Assembly (NCBI GenBank): GCA_913061385.1
Contig: CAJXTM010000374.1
Span: 1 to 5,139 of the forward strand
DNA length: 5,139 nt
Direction of reading: 5' to 3'
Origin: an uncultured Rhodopirellula sp.
Lineage (GTDB): Bacteria; Planctomycetota; Planctomycetia; Pirellulales; Pirellulaceae
The translations under genes and the position numbers were made by a program. Every line of letters starts with the position of its first letter. The stretch's first letter is position 1. Positions 1 to 5,139 of this stretch are shown here, in pieces. The notes below the pieces were generated by a model. That model ran no database searches and had not been told where the DNA came from. It worked only from the letters and a program-made list of their open reading frames with translations.

Positions 1-47
1 GAGATCAGCCTCGGTCTCGTGGGCTCGGAGATGTGTATAAGAGACAG
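1..47 (+). other. Nextera i7-side sequencing adapter (artifact)
   Basis: This is not genomic sequence. Bases 1-5 (GAGAT) match the end of the Illumina P7 primer. Bases 6-13 (CAGCCTCG) match, from memory, the primer form of Nextera index N710. Bases 14-28 (GTCTCGTGGGCTCGG) are the Nextera read-2 adapter. Bases 29-47 (AGATGTGTATAAGAGACAG) are the 19-bp Tn5 mosaic end. Genomic sequence starts at 48. Reading frames running through this block give spurious peptides such as MCIRDS on the plus strand and LLYTSPSPRDRG on the minus strand, and these should not be annotated as proteins. Confidence 0.99.
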
Positions 48-75
48 TTCCAAACCATCGCATCCTCATTCTGAG

Positions 76-101
76 AACCTGACTCAGGACGCAGGTTTTT
101 T
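76..101 (+). terminator. Possible intrinsic terminator of an upstream gene
   Basis: AACCTG (76-81) can pair with CAGGTT (92-97) across a 10-nt loop, and the 3' arm runs straight into a T tract (96-101). That is the layout of a rho-independent terminator on the plus strand. The stem is short, and overlapping pairings compete with it (CTGAG 71-75 with CTCAG 83-87, CCTG 78-81 with CAGG 85-88), so the call is tentative. If real, it would end a plus-strand gene lying outside the fragment. Confidence 0.35.
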
Positions 102-121
102 CTTGCGGGGTGAAAGAGAAG

Positions 122-136
122 CTCGCATAGTGCGAG
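122..136. repeat. Short perfect palindrome upstream of the carbonic anhydrase gene
   Basis: CTCGCA (122-127) and TGCGAG (131-136) form a perfect 6-bp inverted repeat around a 3-nt centre, about 120 nt before the carbonic anhydrase start. It could be a small hairpin in the leader or a half-site pair for a dimeric repressor. There is no second copy in the window and no firmly placed promoter, so its function is open. Confidence 0.25.
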
Positions 137-254
137 GCTATCTGGCTTGGCTTTTGGCTTGCCCGGCACGCTCTTTTTTTCGAGACTTCGGACCTGCGCC
201 GTTTGTGCCTTCAGCTCTCTCACCCTTTTTTTGACCAAGACAGTTGGTGCAAAT

Positions 255-1007
255 ATGAAAAACTCCAGTGTTTTTAAGCAGGCAATCCTTATCATGGTTG
301 CGATCTTCTGCGGGACCTCCACTCACCATGCAATCGGTCAAGAAATCGGTCAAGAAATCGATGCAGGATTATTGCCACGCGAAAAGCGGGTCATGACGCG
401 TGAAGAGCAGAAAGCACTGAAACCGCAGGAAGTTCTGAATCTGCTCAGGACTGGAAATCAGCGTTATGCAGAAGGCACGCTCACACAGCGGAATCATTCA
501 AAACAAATCAGGGCCGCTGTTGCAGGCCAGTTTCCCAAGGCTGTGATTCTCTCCTGCGTTGATTCACGCGTGCCAGTGGAAGATGTTTTTGATTGTGGCA
601 TTGGTGATTTGTTTGTGGCCAGAGTTGCCGGGAATTTTGCCAACACTGATATCCTTGGCAGCATGGAGTTTGCCTGCAAGGTGTCTGGTTCCAAGGTTGC
701 TGTCGTACTTGGTCATGATAATTGTGGAGCCGTGCGTGCTGCGATTGATCGCGTAGAACTTGGGAATATCACAAAGATGCTGACTCGGATTGAACCAGCG
801 GTTGACAGCCTTGAAGATTATCCGGGCCAAAAGACAGGTGATGATCCAAAATTCCTCGCCAAAGTGATCGAGCGAAATGTTCTGATGACAATCTCGTACA
901 TCAGAAAGAACAGCCCAATTCTCAAAATGATGGAAGAGGACGGAGACCTAATCATTGTTGGCGGTGTCTACGACATGGATACTGGCAAGGTCACCTTCAT
1001 TGACTAG
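255..1007 (+). CDS. Exported beta-class carbonic anhydrase
   Basis: A 250-residue zinc enzyme that interconverts CO2 and bicarbonate. The beta-class active site is complete. The motif CVDSR holds the first zinc ligand C101 and the D103/R105 pair, and GHDNCG holds ligands H154 and C157. The family segment following CVDSR (DLFVARVAGN, 118-127) is also intact. The N-terminus has a lysine-containing n-region, a hydrophobic core at about residues 10-20 and a polar region ending near HAIGQE, so it is probably a Sec-exported periplasmic enzyme. The ATG at 255 is chosen because it begins this signal peptide. The frame stays open back to a TTG at 147, but that extension of 36 residues looks non-coding and would bury the signal. 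No convincing Shine-Dalgarno sequence precedes 255. A terminator follows the TAG directly, so the gene is probably monocistronic. The family is near certain; export is inferred. Confidence 0.95.
   Translation: MKNSSVFKQAILIMVAIFCGTSTHHAIGQEIGQEIDAGLLPREKRVMTREEQKALKPQEVLNLLRTGNQRYAEGTLTQRNHSKQIRAAVAGQFPKAVILSCVDSRVPVEDVFDCGIGDLFVARVAGNFANTDILGSMEFACKVSGSKVAVVLGHDNCGAVRAAIDRVELGNITKMLTRIEPAVDSLEDYPGQKTGDDPKFLAKVIERNVLMTISYIRKNSPILKMMEEDGDLIIVGGVYDMDTGKVTFID
332..355 (+). repeat. 12-bp tandem duplication in the carbonic anhydrase gene
   Basis: The 12-bp unit AATCGGTCAAGA occurs twice back to back (332-343, 344-355), followed by a partial third copy, AATCG (356-360). It is in frame and produces the repeated peptide IGQEIGQEI at residues 27-35, just after the predicted signal peptide. 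This is a simple slippage-type duplication in a linker that should tolerate length change. Confidence 0.85.
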
Positions 1008-1008
1008 G

Positions 1009-1036
1009 AAGGTGCCTCGGAGTTGCCACCTTTTTT
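1009..1036 (+). terminator. Intrinsic terminator of the carbonic anhydrase gene
   Basis: AAGGTG (1009-1014), two bases after the TAG stop, pairs with CACCTT (1027-1032) across a 12-nt loop. The 3' arm leads into six consecutive T residues (1031-1036). Position and form fit a rho-independent terminator for the plus-strand gene. On the minus strand it is not followed by a T tract, so it should not end the converging amidase transcript efficiently. Confidence 0.75.
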
Positions 1037-1090
1037 AAGCTTCAGTGTTGTTCCCAATGCGATATGGAAATCGTGCCCTTTCGTGAGCAG

Positions 1091-1117
1091 GAAATCGAAA
1101 CTGAAATAGACGATTTC
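1091..1117 (-). repeat. Hairpin just after the amidase stop codon
   Basis: GAAATCG (1091-1097) and CGATTTC (1111-1117) form a perfect 7-bp inverted repeat with a 13-nt loop. On the minus strand it begins one base past the amidase TGA (1119-1121). A T-rich tail is lacking, so it is not a canonical terminator. It may stabilise the 3' end of the mRNA or assist termination, or it may be chance. Confidence 0.4.
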
Positions 1118-1118
1118 A

Positions 1119-2771
1119 TCATCTTAACTGCACAGCTTGGTTACTTGCTAGCTTGGGACGACGCGCGTCCCAAGGGCTGGCCTTTTCTAACTGTCCGGCT
1201 AAACGAAACAGTGTCGACTCATCTCCAAATCGACCAAAGAATTGAGTGCCTACTGGCAGGCCTGATTCAGTCTGGTGTAGTGGAATCGACATAGCGGGTT
1301 GCCCCGTCCAATTGGCCATTTGTGTACATGGAATGAATTCCAACAGACCATCGAGTACCTGTTGAGCTGTACCTGTCATGCAAATCTCGCCATGTTTGAT
1401 GGGTGCGGTCGCCAGAGTGGGCGTCATGATCACATCGTAGCGTGATTGAAAATTCGCCATTTGCCGTGCTGCTCGGAAGAAAGCATTGCGTGCATTTTCG
1501 AGTTCGACAGCCGTGTATTGTTCGGCATAGTCATGATAGTAACGCGTTACAGGTTCGAGATCGTCATCACGGAGTTCACGGCCCAGTTCCTTGAGTCGCG
1601 TCATGACACGACGTCGGATCGCAACCAGAACCGTAAGGCCATGTGCTTGTCGTAACTCTTGAAATGAAAACTGACGATTGAATTCATCCGTTTTCTCTTC
1701 AACCGTGTGCCCCAGCGATTCGCAAAGTGACGCACTCTGTTTCAAGGCCTGTAGACATTCTGGATCAACATGATCAGTCGGACGCATCGTGCTGACCATT
1801 GCGATGCGGAGCTTACCGGGGCTGCGCCTGACTTGTTCCAAAAATGTTCCATTGTGATGCGGAGCGGCATAAGAATCACCCTGTGCTGTCCCGGACATCA
1901 CATCCAGCAGAGCCGCGCTATCGCGGACTGAGCGGGTCACTCCATGCAAGACAGCCAGGCCTCCCCATGCCTCAAAACTGTCGGGGCCTGCCGGCACTCT
2001 AGCCCGAGTAGGTTTCAGGCCAAACAATCCACAGCACGAGGCTGGAATGCGAATCGATCCACCTCCGTCACTTGCCGTAGCCATCGGTGCTATTTCTGCA
2101 GCGACCGCAGCAGCGCTGCCCCCCGAAGAGCCACCAGCAGTGTGGTCGAGCGAGAAAGGATTACGAGTAATGCCGGCAAATGTTGATTCAGTGGTCGGCA
2201 GAATCCCAAGTTCCGGAACCGTGGTGCGAGCAAACAGAACACATCCTGCTCGTCGTAGTCGGGTTACTGCTGTACTGTCTCGTTCAGCCACTCTGTCCGC
2301 GAACAGCTTTGAGCCATATTCTGACGGAACACCCCGCATGGAAAAGCTGATGTCTTTCATGGGCAGCGGAACGCCGGTGAATGGACCGGTGGGCAGGCCA
2401 TTGTGGATAGCAGTTCGAGCTTGGTCATAAATCCGGCCGGCAATTGCATTGATTTGTGGATTTACCGTCTCCAGACGTTGGATCGCTGCGTCCAGTAATT
2501 CTGACGAACTGACATTTCCTTCACGGACCAGTTTGGCAAGCCCGATCGCGTCGTACTTTGCATATTGATCGTGGGCCATTCCGTTAGCCGCGTCCGCAGC
2601 GGTTGTTGGCCTTGCAACGGCGAGCACGCCAGTCGTGAAAACACCCTGGCCGGCATGTTTGCTAACCGATTTCATGAACACACGGCGTGTGACGCCCGCA
2701 TTGGGTCCGTGGCGATCAGTCATGTCGAGTCTTTCAGGGTCGCTGCCGGCGTTGGTTGTTTTGCTTGTCAT
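1119..2771 (-). CDS. Tat-exported amidase-signature hydrolase (NylA-like)
   Basis: A 550-residue serine amidohydrolase of the amidase signature family, which cleaves amide bonds with a Ser-cisSer-Lys triad. All three residues are visible: K139 in PLPMKD, cis-Ser S215 in GGSSGGS, and nucleophile S239 in SDGGGSIRIPASCCG. This last motif and the ending GRFGDESTLFRLAGQLE resemble 6-aminohexanoate cyclic-dimer hydrolase (NylA)-type enzymes; the true substrate is unknown. The N-terminus carries TRRVFMK (28-34), a close match to the twin-arginine consensus, then a modest hydrophobic stretch (about 40-53) and an AxA-like site near residue 61, suggesting folded export through Tat. The ATG at 2771 is chosen because AGGA lies 6 nt upstream. 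An ATG at 2723 would give a more usual short n-region before the twin arginines. The open frame extends to 2891, but that part looks non-coding. It lies 143 nt downstream of the cytochrome/WD40 gene. Confidence 0.93.
   Translation of the reverse strand: MTSKTTNAGSDPERLDMTDRHGPNAGVTRRVFMKSVSKHAGQGVFTTGVLAVARPTTAADAANGMAHDQYAKYDAIGLAKLVREGNVSSSELLDAAIQRLETVNPQINAIAGRIYDQARTAIHNGLPTGPFTGVPLPMKDISFSMRGVPSEYGSKLFADRVAERDSTAVTRLRRAGCVLFARTTVPELGILPTTESTFAGITRNPFSLDHTAGGSSGGSAAAVAAEIAPMATASDGGGSIRIPASCCGLFGLKPTRARVPAGPDSFEAWGGLAVLHGVTRSVRDSAALLDVMSGTAQGDSYAAPHHNGTFLEQVRRSPGKLRIAMVSTMRPTDHVDPECLQALKQSASLCESLGHTVEEKTDEFNRQFSFQELRQAHGLTVLVAIRRRVMTRLKELGRELRDDDLEPVTRYYHDYAEQYTAVELENARNAFFRAARQMANFQSRYDVIMTPTLATAPIKHGEICMTGTAQQVLDGLLEFIPCTQMANWTGQPAMSIPLHQTESGLPVGTQFFGRFGDESTLFRLAGQLEKASPWDARRPKLASNQAVQLR
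1152..1174. repeat. Strong 9-bp palindrome inside the amidase 3' end
   Basis: CTTGGGACG (1152-1160) and CGTCCCAAG (1166-1174) are perfect inverted repeats separated by 5 nt. This is the longest perfect hairpin stem I noticed in the window. It lies within the last 20 or so amidase codons and covers PWDARRPK. As that region (PWxxRRP) is conserved in the family, part of the symmetry may come from coding constraint. No T tract follows on either strand. Confidence 0.6.
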
Positions 2772-2777
2772 GCATTT

Positions 2778-2793
2778 TCCTGCGCATTGCAGG
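2778..2793 (-). promoter_or_regulatory. Amidase ribosome binding site within a hairpin
   Basis: Read on the minus strand, AGGA (2781-2778) lies 6 nt before the ATG at 2771, and it decides the start. The same bases overlap the 3' arm of an inverted repeat, CCTGC (2793-2789) and GCAGG (2783-2779), with a 5-nt loop. If the hairpin forms, it would cover most of the ribosome binding site and lower translation. The binding site is well supported; the occluding role is inference. Confidence 0.5.
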
Positions 2794-2914
2794 GGCAAGG
2801 GGTGAGAGGGTTGCGCTATACCGCGGGGGGCTTTCGATTGGTACAGAAATGACTGACAGACACACTCATCCAACGTGGGCACGCTGCTCACTTCAGTTCT
2901 GCGATCAAGGCTAT

Positions 2915-4231
2915 TTAGCGACCCGGAATGGCATCGAACCGTGTGGGATCCTTTGCGTTCTTTCGAACCACGATTTCACCAGCTTGGGTGCCGGAAACAA
3001 ACGTCCCACCCGTTGCATCAAACACTGTGATCGTAGTCCACGCACCTGAATCATTGAAGCGTTCGACTGGTTGGTTCCCATCCATTTTGAACCACTGTGT
3101 CGCCAAGGCACCTGCAATCGCGAACTTTTCGGGTGCGGCAGCTATGGTCAGAATGGGGGTTTTGTCTCGAGCTAGTTCTCGAATGCGTTTTCCGTCGCGT
3201 GCGTTCCAGAGCTGAGCAGTTCCGTCGTTGCTTACGCTGACAGCCTGATCGCTGTTCACGAATATTACGTCATTGACGGGTTTGGTGTGTCCCGTGAACG
3301 TTGCCACTGACGCACCACTTTCGCAATCGAAAACCTTCGCTGTGTGATCGCGACTGGCTGTCACAATTCGTTCTCCGTCAGCGTGCCATGAGAGAGAAAT
3401 GACCTGATCTGAGTGTCCCAGTAATTCTCGTTTTTCTGTCCCTGTTTCATGATCAATCAAGCGGGTCGATCCATCTGGCATGGCAACCGCAATGGTGTTT
3501 CCATCGGGGCTGTAGCGGGCATCCATGATGACTTCATCAGTTGCGACAACTACGGACAACAGTTCGCCGGTAGACAGATCAAACGTGCGGACCTCACCGA
3601 GAATACCAGGGGTACCACTTGCGGAAAGAATTCGTGGCAATGTTGGGTGCAGATCGATTGAGTAGGTGCGTTCGCCTTGGTCGTCGATTCGTCCGAGAAG
3701 TTTGCCATCCAGGTTCCATTGAGTTATTTCGTGGTAGCCGCCCACAAAAAGTTGACTCTGCGAAGGATGAAACGCCAGAGCGGATAATGGAATGGGTGCC
3801 GGATACTTTTCTGGAGCCTGAGGGTGTTTTCTGGTGGGTAGGAGTGCACTGAGTTGTTGATCTTGAGATTCTCCGTCGAATGTTGCTCCTTCTTTTATCC
3901 ATCGTCTGATCAAATTGATCGAAGCATCGGGGAGTGGATCGCTCTCCGAGGGCATTCGTGAATTTACATCTTCATGAACCAATACCTGAAACAGTTTGCT
4001 CTTTTCTGGTTGCTCCCCAATCACAGCGGGACTGCCATCTCCCAGACGCATCAGATGTTTGTAGGTATCCAGTCGGTAGTCTGACTCGGCCAGTTCAGCA
4101 TCGTGGCAAGCGACACATTGCGTTTGCAATAAGGGCGCAATGCTTGTCACAAAGCTGGTCGAGTCATCAGCTTTGCTTTGCGATCCAATGAACACGAATG
4201 GGATGATGAACCAGTAAATACGTGCAGGCAT
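2915..4231 (-). CDS. Secreted cytochrome c (PSCyt1) and WD40 fusion protein
   Basis: A 438-residue exported protein. Residues 1-21 form a signal peptide (MPAR n-region, hydrophobic core IYWFIIPFVFIG, cleavage near SKA). Residues about 26-120 are a planctomycete-type cytochrome c domain (PSCyt1 family): CVACH at 39-43 binds one haem covalently, with H43 as an axial ligand, and M93 in SRMPSESDPLP is the likely second ligand. Residues about 146-430 hold WD40-like blades, clearest at 272-312 (GHSDQV to AKVFD) and 314-343 (GHTKPV to AQLWN). I count about seven, enough for a closed propeller. The family occurs beside DUF1549/DUF1553 genes in planctomycetes, and that is the case here; electron transfer tied to a binding scaffold is plausible but unproven. 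The ATG at 4231 is chosen for the signal peptide. The frame is open back to a TTG at 4351, 4 nt after the upstream stop. No Shine-Dalgarno sequence is evident at either. Confidence 0.92.
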   Translation of the reverse strand: MPARIYWFIIPFVFIGSQSKADDSTSFVTSIAPLLQTQCVACHDAELAESDYRLDTYKHLMRLGDGSPAVIGEQPEKSKLFQVLVHEDVNSRMPSESDPLPDASINLIRRWIKEGATFDGESQDQQLSALLPTRKHPQAPEKYPAPIPLSALAFHPSQSQLFVGGYHEITQWNLDGKLLGRIDDQGERTYSIDLHPTLPRILSASGTPGILGEVRTFDLSTGELLSVVVATDEVIMDARYSPDGNTIAVAMPDGSTRLIDHETGTEKRELLGHSDQVISLSWHADGERIVTASRDHTAKVFDCESGASVATFTGHTKPVNDVIFVNSDQAVSVSNDGTAQLWNARDGKRIRELARDKTPILTIAAAPEKFAIAGALATQWFKMDGNQPVERFNDSGAWTTITVFDATGGTFVSGTQAGEIVVRKNAKDPTRFDAIPGR

Positions 4232-4355
4232 GGAGTCGGTTCGTTGGTGGTCAGTACTTTGCATCGGAAACACGAACGGAAAGTCAGATTGTGAGTGACG
4301 CGATGCACCCGAATGAACAGCAAACTCAGACTCAAGTACAACAAGCTTCAATTCG
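4232..4355 (-). other. Intergenic leader with no stop codon in the downstream frame
   Basis: This is the gap between the DUF1553 stop and the chosen start of the cytochrome/WD40 gene. I see no T-tailed hairpin, so transcription may continue through it. The frame of the downstream gene has no stop here and could begin at TTG (4351) or ATG (4264), adding 40 or 11 residues. The added sequence is polar, resembles no domain I know, and would place the signal peptide internally, so I treat it as untranslated. Confidence 0.5.
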
Positions 4356-5096
4356 TCAGTGCTGAAATAGAAATTCGGTGCGGTTCAGAATTGCCCAGCA
4401 GATGTCTTCCATTGCGATGTGAACATCTTTGTGCTGGGTGAGGTAATCGTTGTGGATTTTTATCTCGGCTTCGCTGGCAGAACGACACAAGGCACGCTTG
4501 TAAAGTGACTCAATGATCTCTGTGGTGTTTTTGCCTGCATCAAGTTGTTGATGGAAGGTGTTGGATCGATCTGAGAGCATGTCCGTGACTAGTTTTCCAT
4601 TGATCAGTTCCAGTGCTTGTCCAAGGCTCACGTCATCGCTTCGTTCGCACTCACAGGCACTCTGTCGTTCGGGTTGACCGAATACTTTTAGAAATTCAAC
4701 ATCACCAATGCGTCCGCGGTCGTGTGGACGCAGGTCGGGGGCGGGAAGCCATGTAGCCAGCGTGCCTCTGGGGACGCCGAAAAACTGTTTAGGCTTTCCT
4801 GTTACAAAACCCAAGGCATCGACCAATTGTTCAGCCGTCAATATGCGTGAGTTGTAATGCGATGCGTATTTAAGTCCGTCTTGAGCGCTGTTTTCTGGTT
4901 GCGAAGAAGCTTGGTATGTTTCGCTGTTCAGGATCAGTCGGATGATTTGTTTACGATCGTATCCACTTTCGATGAACTTGGCTGCGAGGGAGTCCAGTAA
5001 AGGTGTGTTTGCCGGTGGATTGGAATCGCGGAAATCATCAAATGGTTCGACGACCCCACGTCCCATCAAATGGGTCCAGATCCGATTGACTTCAAC
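4356..5096 (-). CDS. DUF1553 (PSD1) protein, C-terminal part only
   Basis: This is the last 246 residues of a planctomycete PSD1/DUF1553 protein. The 5' part is cut off by the end of the library fragment. Recognisable family segments are VNRIWTHLMGRGVVEPFDDF (3-22, visible numbering), NPPAN and GYDRKQIIRLILNSETYQ (45-62), TAEQLVDAL (87-95), then FLKVFGQPER with CECER (135-152) and SLGQALELING (157-167). In known members, DUF1553 follows DUF1549 and often a PSCyt1 cytochrome domain in an exported protein of roughly 800-1100 residues, so several hundred N-terminal residues are probably missing. The biochemical function is not settled; these proteins are thought to act in the planctomycete envelope. 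Its stop lies 124 nt before the cytochrome/WD40 gene, and co-expression is likely. An apparent start MCIRDR comes from the adapter and must be discarded; no natural start is present. Confidence 0.95.
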   Translation of the reverse strand, partial: VEVNRIWTHLMGRGVVEPFDDFRDSNPPANTPLLDSLAAKFIESGYDRKQIIRLILNSETYQASSQPENSAQDGLKYASHYNSRILTAEQLVDALGFVTGKPKQFFGVPRGTLATWLPAPDLRPHDRGRIGDVEFLKVFGQPERQSACECERSDDVSLGQALELINGKLVTDMLSDRSNTFHQQLDAGKNTTEIIESLYKRALCRSASEAEIKIHNDYLTQHKDVHIAMEDICWAILNRTEFLFQH

Positions 5097-5097
5097 C

Positions 5098-5139
5098 CTG
5101 TCTCTTATACACATCTGACGCTGCCGACGACTCCTTACG
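5098..5139 (-). other. Nextera i5-side sequencing adapter (artifact)
   Basis: This is the reverse complement of the Nextera read-1 adapter. CTGTCTCTTATACACATCT (5098-5116) is the Tn5 mosaic end and GACGCTGCCGACGA (5117-5130) is the read-1 tail. CTCCTTAC (5131-5138) matches, from memory, the reverse complement of index S505. The final G is the first base of the P5 segment. Genomic sequence ends at 5097. Confidence 0.99.

Noticed and set aside
174..232. Two T7 tracts (174-180 and 226-232) as possible terminators
   Set aside because: I found no stable inverted repeat directly before either tract.
19..234. A 71-codon plus-strand frame beginning in the adapter
   Set aside because: The start MGSEMCIRDS is adapter. 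The genomic part is low-complexity and unlike any known protein. A truncated upstream gene cannot be fully excluded, but nothing supports it.
5..322. A 105-codon open frame on the minus strand across the left end
   Set aside because: Its C-terminal part is the adapter read in reverse (LLYTSPSPRDRG). The rest overlaps the carbonic anhydrase start and leader and resembles no protein family.
1064..1294. A 76-codon plus-strand frame, downstream of the carbonic anhydrase gene
   Set aside because: Most of it lies antisense to the amidase C-terminus, which has clear family conservation. There is no ribosome binding site and no recognisable domain.
2047..2430. A 127-codon plus-strand frame inside the amidase
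   Set aside because: It is the antisense shadow of the catalytic core (K139 to S239), where coding is well supported on the minus strand.
2794..2914. A promoter for the amidase in the gap after the cytochrome/WD40 gene
   Set aside because: TATAGC on the minus strand is a possible -10 box, but no acceptable -35 box lies at 16-18 nt. The amidase may be read from an upstream promoter.
3594..3902. A 102-codon minus-strand frame within the cytochrome/WD40 gene
   Set aside because: It is an out-of-frame shadow of the cytochrome/propeller junction, with arginine- and serine-rich noise and no domain.
29..5116. The two 19-bp inverted repeats at the ends as natural transposon ends
   Set aside because: They are exact engineered Tn5 mosaic ends joined to Illumina primer and index sequences, so they come from library preparation. 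No transposase gene is present.

Overview
The window is one sequenced library fragment rather than an open stretch of chromosome. Bases 1-47 and 5098-5139 are Illumina Nextera (Tn5) adapters, including what I recognise from memory as the i7 index N710 and the i5 index S505. Only about 48-5097 is biological. Both ends are random tagmentation cuts, so the gene broken at the right edge is broken by library preparation and not by evolution.

The insert points to a planctomycete (Planctomycetota), or less likely a close PVC relative. A PSD1/DUF1553 protein sits beside a secreted protein that joins a planctomycete-type cytochrome c domain (PSCyt1, CxxCH) to WD40 repeats. These families are strongly expanded in that phylum and rare elsewhere. 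Base composition is roughly balanced by eye, and most starts lack clear Shine-Dalgarno sequences, which also fits. I cannot place it to genus.

Layout: 48-254 is non-coding, with a terminator-like hairpin and a short palindrome. 255-1007 (+) is a beta-class carbonic anhydrase with an export signal, closed by a good intrinsic terminator at 1009-1036. It converges with three minus-strand genes, read right to left. First is the C-terminal part of a DUF1553 protein (4356-5096). Next is the cytochrome c/WD40 protein (2915-4231). Last is an amidase-signature hydrolase of the NylA-like type with a Tat signal (1119-2771). Gaps between them are 124 and 143 nt with no obvious terminator, so co-transcription is possible, but the gaps are long for a tight operon.

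All three complete proteins appear to be exported, so the window reads as part of an envelope or periplasm gene neighbourhood. The DUF1553 and cytochrome/WD40 genes probably act together, since these families recur side by side in planctomycetes, although their biochemical role is unsettled. Any link to the amidase or the carbonic anhydrase is inference from position only. I found no CRISPR array, RNA gene, mobile element or clearly new system. The most useful observations are the retained adapters, the possible hairpin over the amidase ribosome binding site, the hairpins at the amidase 3' end, and the unusually open leader of the cytochrome/WD40 gene.
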